Shown here: in pieces, positions 12,101 through 24,958 of the stretch | How the letters are laid out: every line of letters starts with the position of its first letter | Numbering within the stretch: the stretch's first letter is position 1 | Origin: Gossypium raimondii | Lineage: Eukaryota; Streptophyta; Magnoliopsida; Malvales; Malvaceae | Reading direction: 5' to 3' | Length of the DNA stretch: 64,000 bases | NCBI RefSeq assembly: GCF_025698545.1 | Contig: NC_068576.1 | Location: 53,292,390-53,356,389 of the forward strand | Made by a program: the position numbers and the translations under genes | Notes under the pieces: generated by a model | The model's input: only the letters and a program-made list of their open reading frames with translations | Told to the model about the DNA's origin: nothing | Database searches by the model: none

Positions 12101-15100
12101 TTCAGTATGCATCAAGTATAAATTAGAGCAACTCAAGGCACTGGGAAAATAAAAACATGACCTATCATCACAAAGTTCAATGATCAGCAGCTCAGCAGGT
12201 AACTGCACACTTAGTTCCACCCACTAAAACCCCCTTTTGATTTCTAATCATATTTCACACCATCCCATCCTTAAATTTAGAGGTCCTTAAATTTAGAGGT
12301 ATATGACAATGAAAGCACCCCTTTTCTAATCACTAACAAGATCTATGTTACACATTTTACACATCATGTTATTCAAAACCATGCAGAAATTTCTATGACA
12401 ATTATCCCTTTCTTTGTGGTAGAAAAACTGGTAAAGTTATGACAGTGATAAATTTTATAGCATTATACATATCAGCAAAGTAGACACCACTTGCCAGCTG
12501 AATTTAGAATATCTACAAATTAAAAGAGAATTTCGAGGGTAGAAAACTACTCTCTTTCCCTCCACACGACACAAACTTCACACAATTGCATGCATATGCA
12601 AACCAACAAATGGAAAACAGGAAAAAAATCTTACCTCCACTGCATCAGCATAGTTTCTTTCAGCCTCAGAAATTCGATTTTGTGCCTCTGCAGTTATTCT
12701 TTCAATCTCAACTTCAAATGCTTTCTGCTTCCTCTCGTGCTCCATAATCAGTTTGTCTAATTGTATGTCTAGCCTTCGAGCCAAACTTTTATAATCAAAT
12801 TCTTCCTTGAGTTTCAACATATTCTCCACTTTCATAGCCTATAGAAGGCAAGGAAGTGCATATATTGAGCAATCAAATGGATTAAGTACCAGCTGTTTTG
12901 TAAAATAAGATGAATTAAGTAAAATAAAGTAAGTTGTTCTTTAACCTACCCTCTGTCCAAACATTATAGTACTAGCTGTTTCTCCGCGATGACGTGGAGA
13001 TGGACCAACGGTTATAACCAATGATGTTCTTGCTGTGCCTGTTAAAGAAACAAATGTCACCAAAAAAATTTGCACCATGGAAGATGCTGGTCTTGTTCAA
13101 ATGGGACTTAAGATGCTACAGAACAAGATTGTATAATTTAGCAGATATAATTCTAATTCAGAACATCTGTGTCTATAACTACATGTACATTTGTGAGATG
13201 CATAGAATAATAGCTCAGTAAGTAATAACACAGAAAAAAAAGCGATCCGTTTACCTCCAAATGAATCTCGAAGCAATCTAGTAAGCTTTGAATCACGAAC
13301 AGGAACATGAGCACTATTCTCTGCTAGTGCATTAATGCATTTCCCTAATGCACTAAGGGAAAGATTGATAGATTTGGCTTCCTCACGTGTATGGCCATCA
13401 CTCCCTGAAAAGTAATAGCAAAGAAAAAAAAGTTCAGCTTGGAGGAGAAACAAGAGAAGATGCTTTTTCACAAGAAAAAAAAGGTGGAAAGTAGGATCAA
13501 TTATCACATAAACAGTCAAACTGATGGAGAGAGCATTTTGCTCCCAATTTCATTACCTGACTTATCAATTCGCTCTGAACCAGCAAGATCTACAACAACT
13601 AGCTTGCCCTTTCGTACGAGTGGAGGCCTAAGAGATCTAGCCATGCTAGTACTGTTACCATTGTCACTTGAATGAGCAGCTTCTCTTCCTTTGACAGTCC
13701 TCTTCACATGCACCTAAAGCAGTAAGAGATAATTAATGGATTGATAAGATAAATGAAGATCAATCATGTCCTCCAACAAATAAGTTAGTACAATAATATC
13801 TTAATTAAATTAATTCACCATCAAAAGGGCATGACTACGAGAAGATTCAGTGTTCAATTTTGTGTTCGCAGCATGGCGGTGAGCTTCTCCTAATCGTAGT
13901 AATTCCAAGAAACTCTGCTGATCTCTTATTTCTACAAGGGTAGCCCCAGGTAGCGAAACATCTCCAGATTTAGGCTCTTCAACAATGGAAATGTTGTCAT
14001 TAGTAGGATCAAGAAGATCCTGTAAGCTCTCCATGTAGAGCTGCAGAAATTTTCAATGAACAGAGCTATTAGGCACATTAAAATTTAAAACTCTTGTAAC
14101 TTTGGAGAAAATGATAAAAAAAATTTTCTAAAAGAAAAGTAAGCTTAGACCAATTAGCACAATTCATGACAATATCAGAAATCAAACACCAAGATCTGCA
14201 GTAATATGCATCTCCCAGAAAAGAATATCTAATATGCAACCTGCAAATAGGAGACCAAAACATAATCAATTTCTGGTGAAACTTCTGCCAAAATGTCCTC
14301 CATAGCACGGACCATTATTCCACGATTAGCTGTATCTTCCTCCCCAAGTCGACCAAGAGTATATGTTTTGCCAGTACCAGTCTGACCATAAGCCATGATT
14401 GTCCCATTGTAACCATCCAAAACACCCTATGAACACAAATACACAATGACCTTGTTAATAAAATGGAAAATGCATCAAAAAAGGCACCAAATCCTTTATA
14501 AGCTATGACCAAACACAGCAGTTATGTACAGCAGAACAAAACAATTGATAACTTGGGAGAAGACCAACACAAAACACAATGATAGGTTGAAACTATTTTC
14601 AGCCACCGCCTCTGCTGTTGCCAAGGAAGAATAACTAATAACAAGTAAAATTCTAACAAATTCTGGTACAATTAGAAAAGCCCTGTACTCAAACCTCAAC
14701 AACTGGCTTTGCAACAACTTCATACACACGCTTTTGCGATGCAAACTCTGTCAGCACTTCATCAAACTCATAGGTGTCTGTGTCCCAGTTGTTTTTGCGA
14801 AGCTTTAACCTTTTAAGCTGAAAGAGAAAAGTTGAAGCATTGGTGAGAACTTCACCAAACTCAAGCAATAAACACTTACAGAAACTGGATAGGAGTTAAT
14901 TTCAATAAATCTAAAAGCTAGTTAGGTGAGCTACGTGCACAAGTACAGGCATGTCGACTTCACTTTTTCTTAGGTGGTTAGAAACTAAATCCTTCTAAAC
15001 TAATTGAAATGAAGTGATAATTATTCAAGAATTTGCTACTTTTCTCCATTTTCATTTGAATAAACTCACTTTTAGGCTGATGCATCCCTCAAGATGCCAA

Positions 15101-16757
15101 CCCTGACAAAATATAATCGATATGCCCTTCTCTTAGCTTTTCCTCAATCATTTGTACTTCAAGATCAAACAGATAAAAGAAAGCAGATAAAGACATCTAA
15201 CAAAATTAAGGTCACTGAGAATTGTATTCCCTGCATATCCAACTGTCAGATAGCAACATAATACCTCTGGTTGAAGTTCTACACAATCAGCAAAATCAGC
15301 ATCTGCTACTGACTCTTCTGCATTACGTGGACGTAATCTCACAGCCACTCGAACTCTTCCAGGAACTGAAGAGAAACATAAAAGCTTCAAATTAACAAAT
15401 AAAATATACAGAACAAGCAAAATAATAGAATGCTGATCATACTCGTCAAGAAAAAATCAATACTAGGCAAGCTATTATCATCACCCTGATCCTTTTTCTT
15501 CGTAAAGATTGAATTGACTAAGAATCTTAAGTTTGGCAGCCCTGAATAAGGGCACTGAAAGATAAGCAAATATTAAGCTTTATAAATTGTCAGCATTATA
15601 AACATACTAAAAATAAGAAAAAGGATATCAAATATTCAAAGTGAATATTAAGAATGCTGTATGTCACGACTCAACCTAGTCCATGGGGCATAGGCCGTGC
15701 CAGAGAATGTAAGCCGGAATTGTCTTTTACCCATAGGCCCCTTAAGGTTTTAACATCTTAAGGTGACCGCCTTCAGATATACACGTTCTGTAAAATGCAT
15801 TCATTTGAGGGTTTGAATCTCTTGAGACAAACCCTCATTTGTGTGTTGTGATGTGGGATCGTATCTCTGGAGAAGCAACAAGGGTGGCACCTTTTTATGT
15901 CATGACCGGACCCAGCCAGCAGAGCATAAGCAGTACCATGAGAACACACGTATGAGTGCACCCTGCAGAACTGATACCAATGTGACAAACCCTTGATAAA
16001 CTTGTGGGGGACAAAGAGGATAATTCCGAATTATGTTCTAATGTTGCAGCCCTTGGCTATGCCTAGCGGACTGTATCAGGTCGTGACAGTTTATGACTAA
16101 TTCATATCTAATTAGAGATCCATAAGCACCCACAGCTCAAATCCTGGAATAGTTTGGAACTTATCTAACCATGAATAAGTGTGATTGCTAATTAAAAAGA
16201 TTTTAGATTGCATAATTTATCAAATTGCTTTAACGGGAAACAACTTACGAAATTCTCTTCAATCACTTCTCAATTATAAGATAATAACAAACATAACCTT
16301 CCAAAAACATACGAAGAGCTACTTACAAAATACAAAATCAGACAGTGTATGCTATAATCATCAGCAGTTGGGAAAAAGCTACCCATCATTATCAACCTCA
16401 AGTGAAAATTTCAGATATCCGACCTTCTAAAACAGGGAAAGAGAAAAAAAAAACTCCACGACAAACAAATTTTATAAGATAACCAAGAAAAATGCACCAT
16501 CGAAGATCTCAAACAAAACCCCGAAACTAACCTCCAGCATCATCTTTGGCAGCTCCACCTCCAAGTGATCCGGGGCTACTCTTCCTTAACCCGGAAGAAG
16601 CACCGGTCAAAGGCGAAGACTTGTTTTTGAATGCAGGCTTTGAAGGGTTGGAATTCACAGAGAGTGGCTTATCTGTTGATGCTGTTGATGTTGTTGTCGT
16701 TCCTTTGAGAGAGTTCCTATGAGTCCCATTCCTATTATTTCCACCACCACTAGCCAT
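9118..16757 (-). CDS. ARK3: Armadillo-repeat kinesin, ARK3-like (19 exons, 912 aa model)
   Basis: Exons: 16532-16757, 15265-15365, 14695-14817, 14241-14426, 13819-14040, 13557-13713, 13255-13404, 12950-13038, 12635-12838, 11981-12079, 11644-11778, 11414-11545, 10922-11057, 10729-10821, 10291-10416, 10038-10163, 9678-9821, 9366-9494, 9118-9278. All introns are GT-AG and the total of 2739 nt keeps one frame to TAA at 9118-9120. A Ser/Gly-rich tail (about 1-75) is followed by an N-terminal kinesin motor with P-loop GQTGTGKT, switch I NTESSRSH and switch II DLAGSER, the neck GQRAMKVENM, coiled coils (exons 9-12), then about four armadillo repeats and the C-terminal [12 protein letters not shown]. 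Length and domain order match Arabidopsis ARK1-3, plus-end microtubule motors acting in root-hair and cell morphogenesis. The choice of ARK3 rests on synteny with CLPR2 and SAP2; ARK1 or ARK2 cannot be excluded from the sequence alone. Intron 1 carries a repeat insertion. Confidence 0.93.
15662..16088. mobile_element. TRIM- or MITE-like element in ARK3 intron 1 (427 bp)
   Basis: The ends are TGTCACGAC and GTCGTGACA, a perfect 9-bp inverted repeat that also has the TG...CA form of an LTR. A second related copy of the left end starts at 15898 (TGTCATGACC), so about 48 bp at 15662 and 15898 form a degenerate direct repeat sharing GCATA and CCA.GAGAA spacing. No ORF of note. No target duplication was identified. 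The insert lies wholly inside the intron and does not touch its splice sites. Confidence 0.5.
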
Positions 16758-18538
16758 TTGCTTAAAAAATAAAAAGACCCAAAATCAAAAATCTCGAAAA
16801 GATTCAATCTTTAAGGTGCCCTATTCTTCCCTCCTGAACTCTTGTTTCTTAGCTTATCCTTTGGTTGGTTGCAAAGAAAATGCAGTAAAAGGGGGTGGGG
16901 GGGATTTTGGAGCGTTGAAACTGTCAAGTTACCAGAAAGAGTGTCTAAGCAATGAATTAGAGTGTTTTTTGTTTTGCTCTTACTAAAATACCCTTTTGAA
17001 GCAGAAGTACGTTACAACTTACATGTGTTACTTGACTTCTACGTGCGCCTCGTGACGGTGTTCAGACGGGCCAATAGCAATAGGCTGTGGGTGTCGTGGA
17101 ATAGTAAGGGAATCCTTAAATTACTGTCCTGCCCTTCAGATCCAAACTGCCCTCCAACTGTTTTCTTTTTATCAAGTATATTAATTGCGAAAATTTCCAT
17201 GGTTGGTTCTTCGAATGGTTTTTTTTTTCTTATTATTAATTTTTAATCTCTAATTAGTATTAATTGCAAAAATATAACTTTGTTTGTTAAGAAACGCCAA
17301 GGAAGAGTGCTACTCAATTCAAATCTACTTGTTAAATAATTAGATATATAAACCTTTTAAATGAAGAAAATTTGATTATGAAAAGAAAAACAGAGATGGA
17401 GACATAAAGAATATAACTTTTTGTATAAAATAAAAGCAAATGGTACTGCTAGCTACCAGCATTGCTAACTTGGTATATTCAAAATTTGAAGGGACTAAAA
17501 AGTGTATTGTAAAAATAATTAAAAAGAAAAAAGAACCTCATTTCAAATTTGAAGTGTTTTGAGTTTGAATACAAAACGCTTTTCTATTTTGAAATCCAAT
17601 TGCAAGCGCTTACTATATAGTCTTGAAGTAATTCATGCTTTGCAGAGAGGTGATTCAACTAGCTCGAGATCAATAATTACGAAGTTTTAAGCATGAGGTG
17701 ACCAGTCATGTCTTAAGAGAGGCCAATCAAATTGCGAATTGAATTATTAAAATGATATCTATTGATTTGGAGGGAATTAATATTTTGGCAAAATTCTTAC
17801 AAAACTATTACAAACTCTTAAAAATGATAAAGCTAGTGGGGCTTTCAATTTTATCAATGTAATTTAATCTTTTAAGTTTTACTTTTTTTTATAAAAAAAA
17901 AAGTGGTTCAATTTATAATTATTCATTCATTCATTCTTCGTCCAATGATAATTGCATTGGCTAGCTCAATCTTGTAATGTGTTTGACTTTAAAAAGTCTG
18001 GAAAAAGAAAAGGAAAACAAAAGTTATAGTTTGCTTAGCTCTTGGGTGATCCCTGACCCACTAGATGGTACAAATAAAAAGAAAAGTAGGATGCATTGAA
18101 TTATTTTGTTTAATTTTACTCAACTTTTCAAATTTTAAATTTAATCCCGCAATTTTTAAATATTTTAAGTGAATCCTTAATGTATCGATATTGTATTAAT
18201 CCATAAGTGGTAATCACATGCTCGAATTTGAAGTAGAGTATATTTAAAATATGCGAGTCAATTTGTAAATTCATGCATACTTATCACATTAACAACTTGA
18301 ATATGATGTGTTAAAATAAACAATGTTGATAAAACTTAGAAGCCTTTTTTTTTTAACACATCAAATGCTCCACATATTTTTAATTTGTCATATTTGAATT
18401 GCCGTTTAACTCTTAAACTAATGGCTAGATTGATGGAATGACTTAATTGATATAATACCATTATTTTGAAAACTCAATTAAGATATTTTAAAGTTTGAAA
18501 ATCAATTTAAAATATACATCATGGTAACCTTTTTTTAG
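16758..18538. other. ARK3 5' region and intergenic sequence
   Basis: The first 200 bases upstream of the ARK3 start should hold its leader and promoter. A G-rich run lies near 16889-16903. From about 17200 the sequence becomes AT-rich and carries no recognisable gene. Confidence 0.4.
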
Positions 18539-19286
18539 GCTTAAATAACATTTGGTACCTGAAATTGATATATTTTTCCCTAATTTGGTACTTAAACTTT
18601 TTTTGGTCCAATTTGTTACCCAAACTTGACTTTTTTTCCTAATTTGATACCTAAACTTGACACTTTTCTTAAGTTGATACTTAATCTTTTTAGGGTCCAA
18701 TTTGGTACCTAATCTTTTTTTGTTTTGTTTGATTTGGTACTTAAACTTGTTTAACGTTTTACAACTTACTTCAATATGCTAACAATGTTTTTTTTTATGA
18801 GGTAGCAAAAATAATCAATGTGTGACTGACATATAACAAATGATATGATTTTTTGTATTTTATATATTCAATTAATTTTAAATTTATTTATTTATTTTAT
18901 TAATTGAAAATAATGAATTTCTTTTAATTTAGATTTTTAATTTTTTCTTATTTAATATTAATTAGTTAAGCATAGCTTAATACCTAATTTTTTAACATGA
19001 ATTTCCTCTAATACTAACAATATTTTTGTAGCATAACAAAAAAACACCTTTAGTATTTTATGTAATTTGTATAAACTTTAATAAATTTAGGTACCAAATT
19101 GAACTAAAAAAGCTTAGGTACCAAATTAGGAAAAAATTATCAAGTTCAGGCATCAAATTGGGGCCCAAAAGTTTAGGTACTAAATTAGAAAAAAGTGTAA
19201 AGCTCACATACCAAATTGGGACAAAAAAATTTTAAGTACCAAATTAAAAAAAAAATCAAATTTAAATACAAAATATTATATTAAGC
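18539..19286. mobile_element. Fold-back element built from mirrored ~30-bp units
   Basis: The left arm (about 18539-18750) is a series of about seven units of 27-33 bp, each carrying a word like TTTGGTACCTAAACTT. The right arm (about 19080-19286) has about seven units with the complementary word, such as AAGTTTAGGTACCAAAT. The outer ends also pair: GCTTAAATAACATTTGGTAC against the reverse complement GCTTAATATAATATTTTGTA. The centre is AT-rich with no ORF. This is the layout of fold-back DNA elements. No target duplication was seen. Confidence 0.6.
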
Positions 19287-19928
19287 GGATTTTAATCACT
19301 TCAATAGCTTTAAGTTACTTTATTTCCTTCATTTTTATATATAAAGTTAAATAGAGTAATATTCATTGTTCTATAAATCTTCAAAGTTAATTCATGAATG
19401 GAAGATGTGAAGCCAAAATCAGGTTACTGTTCAAAGAGACGGTGAAAGTGCGCAGTCGGCCCAGGCCATGCCCAATGCCATGGTCGGAGGTTCCATCAAT
19501 TGCTCACCTAACTTATTTAATGTGAATTTTAAGAATGCCTATGATTTCAACATTTTAACATTTCAACTTGCCCTTTGCTGCCCCTACTTTGGCTACGTCT
19601 GTATTATGCACAAAAAGAAGACTTTAAGTTCATCAATTTTAACTACAGTATAAATATATCATTTTAAAAAATTGGATACAAATCCAATATACCAATAAAT
19701 AATATAGCACCATCTATTACATGTAAAAATTTATAAAATATTTTTTATTTTAATATTTTTTTGTTTTTGTATTGAGTTAATTATAATTTTAGTTATCAAA
19801 TATGTATTATTTGTGATTTGTATTGTAGTTGTTGAGGGAAAAAAAGGCTTAGACGACAGTTCACACGGTGGTAAACATGCGGCGAGCCATAGTAGGGGCC
19901 GTGTTTGGTTGAGGTAGAAGGAGAAGTA

Positions 19929-20551
19929 AGGGTGAGCAAAACTTGTTTCGACTTGAAAAAATAAAAATAAAAATTTAAATTTTGAGTTAATTAAATCGGG
20001 TTATTTGATTTTTCGAGTAAACTCGAATAAGTAATTCAAGCTTCGAATTAAAGTTAAGTTGAATTTTACAATTCGAATAACAGATTTGTGTAAATACCTC
20101 TTTAGTCCCTGTTAATTTTGAAATGAACAAATTAGTCTCTCTCTAACTAAAATAAAAAATATTTTTAAATTTTAAAATGTTTATAAAATTCTAAAATTTA
20201 TATTTTAATAAAATTAAAACTCTAAAAATCTAAAGAGTATATAAATAAACTTATATTTAAAAAAATCTAAAATAATGATTGTGGAACCTAAATAAGTAAT
20301 TTTTCTATTATTTTGCTTTGAAAGAGTGGTTTCAAATTTATGTGTCATGGAACTAGTTATATTGTAACAAGATTTTAATTTGACATGTTTAATTTTTTTT
20401 TTAATTTAACTCGAATAATTTCACTCGATTCAATTCGACTCAACTCAAATTTAATTTCAAATCGAGTTAGAATAATAAAATGAAACTCATCAACGCGATT
20501 AACTCAAATTCTTTTCACTCAATTAAATTCAATTCAATTTAACGCTTACAG
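19929..20551. repeat. Interspersed repeat with inverted CTCGAATAA-rich arms
   Basis: Starts near GGGTGAGCAAAACTTG and ends near AATTTAACGCTTACAG. The left part carries CGAGTAAACTCGAATAAG and TCAAGCTTCGAATTAAAG; the right part carries AACTCGAATAATTTCACTCG and CAAATCGAGTTAGAATAA. The arms are loosely complementary. I recognise the type as a common short repeat in cotton-like genomes, but its class and exact ends are uncertain. Confidence 0.4.
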
Positions 20552-22059
20552 TTAAAAAAGAGAAGCATGAATCCGTCCTCAAAGTTAAAAATTGAATACT
20601 TACAAGTATGGTGGTTCTCTCTTAACTTGAGGTTTTGACACATATAGAACAGAAATTCCATCAGCATAATAATCTTCGAGATAAGTTGTAATGGGGCGAA
20701 GGGAAACTAGGCAAGATACAATATGTGTGGCATGCAAGAGAGATTAGATTGAATGTAGACTAAGAGTTACAGAAAAAGCTATCAACATTTAACTGCAACA
20801 TGTGCTAAAGATGATTTAAGCATCAAAATATGTTGTAGGAATATTTGTAGAGATTAAATTGAATTATTGAAGAGACTTGAAGTTTAATCTAAATTTAAAT
20901 TTAATTAAAAAATAATTTTGCACATATAAGGTACAATTCAGAAAATAAAATCAACTTATTCTTAAAGTAGTTAAAGTCTAAAGTTTAAAAGAATAAACGC
21001 AAAAAAGAAATAAAAGAAAAGAAAGTCCAAAACCATAAAAAGGAAAAAGTTTAATCAAATAAGCAACAAATGATAATTTAACATGTGTAATTGTGAACCC
21101 CGTCTGCTCAGCCCTTGCTCCGTCCTATTGACCCACTTGCATGAACTCTTTATAGCGGCTAGCCAGCAAGCACATGGTGCGTGACATAAGTTCCCACAAT
21201 CTCACTACTCCACTAGGAGGTTCCAACTGTTTCTTGTTCGCTCCTTAAACTAAACCTAAAATGCAGAGTTGGGTTCCATTTTGAATTAAAATAGTATTAA
21301 ATGCTAAATAAATAATGCACTAAAAAATTTTGATCCTCAATATAAACATAAGTTATGATTGGTTTGAACAAATCTTTAGTTTTCACTTGAACCGTATGAT
21401 CTATGGATCCGATGCATTTATTTATTTATTTATTTATTTATTTTATCACTGGATCATGATTTCAAATGTATTGTCATAAAGAACACTCCATCAATGGCTG
21501 CATGCATATCATATCCCGTATCTCAGTAGCTAACATAATTAAGTTAGTAGTGGTTTTCAGTATTCTGACAAATTTCCAGGATATTGGCTATAATTATTGT
21601 ACAATCTTGGATGGTGGGTCTTAATTGTTTTGTCGCATCAAAAGTTACAATACAACCCCATTAATGGGGGGTTTGCTGCACCAGTTCATGGGAGAACCAT
21701 TTCCATTTTTTGCAAGTACTAAGACATTCGTTCCATCAATACTTCATCGCCAACTTCCAAGTCTATACTCACTCAATCAAGACTGTATATCTGTCCGTAT
21801 ATCCAATTAACCGAAAATCCAAACTATTAATACATTCAAGAAATTTTTACATATGTCAACCATAAAAAACTTCAATTGGTTGATAATCTTTGGATACCCT
21901 GCTCTGCTGTTTTTTTGGATTTAACCCTTAGAATTTTCTTTTCTCGATGAATATCTTACATGTATGAAAAGTTACAAGAGCTTGGTACAACTGAACAAGA
22001 GCCTAAGCTCCAACTAATATAAAACAAGGCTCTAAATATTGATAAACCTAAAGTCCGAG
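20552..22059. other. Intergenic, AT-rich, with a TTTA microsatellite
   Basis: No gene seen. A (TTTA)n microsatellite of about 30 bp lies at 21416-21446. Frames such as 21625-21810 lack domains. Confidence 0.4.
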
Positions 22060-22700
22060 TCAAGTAACCCAAGAGGATCTTACTCTTGAATTAGACCTCC
22101 ATCATTGTTCACGAGCGAGAGCTAAGGAGGATTCAAAGCTATACCAATGGCCAAAAGCCATATGAGCAAACCATTGCATGGTAGACAACTATCGAAGTGA
22201 AAGACACATTATGGGAAAAGCCGATCAATAGATGTGAAGAACTTCAGAAAAGAACGTTCAAAACATAAGCCATCAAACTGGCCAATGCTGGTTTTATGGT
22301 ATGGCAAAGGGGTCAAATGGAGGGTAGTGACCAGCTACTCATCAGCCAAACGGCTAGCCACCATGATATCCTTGGAGAGTTCTAAGGATCCTTTTTAGAT
22401 CTCGCCATTCAAGATCTCTAACCGAAGGTCCGAATGGTCAGTACTCTTGATCGACCGAGAGAGGTCAGGCAAGGCTCCTCCAAATCTTGGGTGAGGATGG
22501 GGAATAATTGCAAGCAACTGGACCTGAGTGGAGTTGCTAAAAGGCGCTAGGTAGAGAGGTGCGGCAGTGGCAGAGGCGAGGGGGGTTCACGCAGATAGGC
22601 TTTGTAGAAGAGAGACTGGTGTAGGGTCTGTAGCCGGTAGTGGAGAAGGCTTGAACGACGGCAAAAGAGGGAAGCAAGTCTCTAGAGATACAAAACCAAG
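22060..22700. other. Unassigned higher-GC block without an ORF
   Basis: Composition is clearly richer in G and C than the flanks, and the block holds many purine-rich words, for example near 22380-22680. No frame of useful length is open on either strand. It could be a decayed gene fragment, a piece of an old LTR, or a transcribed non-coding region; nothing in it decides. Confidence 0.35.
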
Positions 22701-23217
22701 AGAGAATTTGTAGTAGTATTTGAAGATTTATTTGGCCGTAGATATTGAAATCTTATAATTCCAATAAGATAATGTCATGCGAAAACCTTTATTAATTGCA
22801 AGGGAAATTACTTATTGCAGAGGGCCGCTCAAGAAACAAACTCGAATTTAATGTTTAGAATGGAATGCTCATCTTCGTTAAAAGTAAACAGTTAAGAATG
22901 TTAATGCATGGGTCGAGTGAGAATGACGTCTATAATCGATTTACAGTAGCAGCATAGAAGATAACATAAACTGAAATATGGATATAATGAAAGATCAAAG
23001 CCAGAAACATTCCAAGTAAAAACTGAAAGCTAAACATTCATTGATACCATTTTTTATTATGGAATCAAACAAAGCTGCCCCGACACTAGCAACGACATCA
23101 AAACACCCCGCAATTTTTCCTGTTATCCTAAACCTAACTGATCCCCGATAGAGAACAAAAAAAAAAAAAAGGGAAATCCATTCAAAGAACCAAGTGGAAC
23201 AACCCACTAATACTTCT

Positions 23218-23733
23218 TTAAATCCTCTCAACCTTGTCAGCTTTAACGACGGGATTTGCTTTGGCAATCGCATCACGTCCAGTACCCTTGAAATCAAAGG
23301 AGCAATCATGTTTTTCCGCGTAACGATGCTCGCCGCAGAATGTACTCCCGCACTTGCACTTGAACCCGGTCAATCCAACCTTCTTTCTGCAGATGAAGCA
23401 CCTGTTCGCCGCCTTGGGTTCCGCCGGTTTATCATCGGAGACAATAGCAGCCGGTTGTTTCTCGACCACCGTCGATGAGGAACCCACATGAGGAAGCTCA
23501 AGAACAGGCTTCACAGTCTCGTCAACGACATCTTCCTGCTTCGTATTAACGCTGAGGGATTTCTCCATGGCAGCTTTCGCCTTGGCAGCTTGCTCCTCCC
23601 CGGCACGGATGTCCCGGTAACACTTGGAACAGAGGTTCATATTCGCCGCCGTGCCGAAAAACCCACAGCCGTTGGCACAAAGTTTTGGCTCCGATGGAGG
23701 GAAGCTAGTTCCTTCATTCTGTTCAGAACCCAT
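23218..23733 (-). CDS. A20/AN1 zinc-finger stress-associated protein, SAP2-like
   Basis: One coding exon for 171 aa. An A20 zinc finger lies at residues about 16-40, with the Cys pattern in LCANGCGFF and NLCSKCYRD. A linker rich in Ala, Lys and Val follows. The C-terminal AN1 finger runs from about 109 to 150: CFICRKKVGLTGFKCKCG, FCGEHRY and KHDCSFDF, with all expected Cys and His residues present. Short A20/AN1 proteins of this size are the plant SAP family, cytosolic and nuclear proteins that bind ubiquitin or act as E3 ligases and are induced by abiotic stress. The start at 23733 gives the usual MGSEQNEG-type N-terminus. The leader is interrupted by an intron (next entry). The position next to ARK3 matches Arabidopsis SAP2 (At1g12440), so SAP2 is the likely orthologue; the family has many close members. 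Confidence 0.92.
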   Translation of the reverse strand: MGSEQNEGTSFPPSEPKLCANGCGFFGTAANMNLCSKCYRDIRAGEEQAAKAKAAMEKSLSVNTKQEDVVDETVKPVLELPHVGSSSTVVEKQPAAIVSDDKPAEPKAANRCFICRKKVGLTGFKCKCGSTFCGEHRYAEKHDCSFDFKGTGRDAIAKANPVVKADKVERI

Positions 23734-23761
23734 GATTTCTTTATGCGTTTGCTTTTGGTTT

Positions 23762-24450
23762 CTACAATCAAAGATCAGAAAAAAAAAGTTAGGGTTTTGA
23801 TTGGGGGGGGGGGGTTTGGTTCAAAAGATTAAAGGTCCTTTCGGTTCTTGATTTTCACGGAATATCATAAGCAGTCAAAAGTTGAATTACCCCCAAAGAG
23901 CTTAGCAATCAATATATATAGATTTTGATTATTCCCATTTTTTATATTGGCAAATATACCCCTTACCTACATAAGCTTTATGGCTGGCTATACCGACTTA
24001 TTAAGGGTATTATAGTACATATGAAAAATTGCGTAGCCTTCTCAAACACCAGGCCGACAAGTCAGGGGCTTGGAAGTTGAAAGAAAAAGAAAAGTGGAAG
24101 GACAAACAAATCGCCAAGATAGCTCGTTTAGTTAAAATATAAAAGAGGGTAATTTTGTCTTTCAAACGCCGACTTAAACCCAGACTCCATCGATAATCAG
24201 AATCGTTCCCGAAGAATCCGGTTAAAACTTAAAATTCAAATCATCCCCGAAATTAACACGTTAAATATCCCTATTTAATATCAGCGGTCCATCGGAATTA
24301 AATCGAACGGTCACCATAATAATTATGAGTCATATAATGATAATAATATGAATATGAAAATTTTCCTAACATTTCTTCAATCGGTGAACATGAAACCCAG
24401 AAAATCAAAATCAAAATCGAAAAACAAAAACCTGTTAAGACATACATACC
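23762..24450 (-). other. 5'UTR intron of the SAP gene (689 nt)
   Basis: On the minus strand a donor GTATGTATGT follows CGAG at 24450, and the acceptor ends TTGTAG at 23762, 28 nt before the start codon. Leader introns are common in plant SAP genes. Inferred from splice motifs only. A G10 run lies inside it, near 23805-23814. Confidence 0.5.
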
Positions 24451-24940
24451 TCGTTAATTCGACAATCAGAGGTTGTTTGTTCCTCGTTTTATTCTTGTTC
24501 TAGGTCGGCGTTGATCGATGATTTAAGAAAACGTGAGGAAATCCGAAGACAGAGAAGATTTTTTTTTTCCAAATCCAGAATCTGACTAAAAAAAAGAAAG
24601 GGAATTGAGAAATGATTTATAGAAACAGCAGAGGAATTCTGATTCCTTTCTTGGTGGAAAACAACAGGAGCAGAAAATAGAATACAACAAATGGGAAAAC
24701 AAAAACGAAACCGAAACTCGAAAAATAATTAATAAAACTAAAAACCAAACCAAAACCCAGAACGAAGACCTTTGGTTTGGTTTTAAGCTTTAATTTTTTC
24801 TTTTTTTTTTCTTGGCCTCTTGGGTGGGGTTTGTTTTTGTTTCTACGGCACCCACGGTTTTTGAGTCGGCGTGGCAGGGGTACACGGTATTTTGATAGGG
24901 CTCGAGAAATCTGAGCTGTTTGATGAATCCTGATTTTTGC

Positions 24941-24948
24941 TGACGTCA
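24941..24948 (-). promoter_or_regulatory. TGACGTCA palindrome upstream of the SAP gene
   Basis: A perfect 8-bp bZIP/TGA-type site about 490 bp upstream of the proposed leader-intron donor. It would fit a stress-regulated promoter, but binding is an inference. Confidence 0.35.
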
Positions 24949-24958
24949 AAGGTGCCAT

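Noticed and set aside
23194..23832. Plus-strand frames opposite the SAP gene
   Set aside because: Antisense shadows of a gene with complete A20 and AN1 fingers.
24617..24958. 113-residue minus-strand frame upstream of SAP
   Set aside because: Lys-rich and Phe-rich low complexity in what should be promoter or leader.
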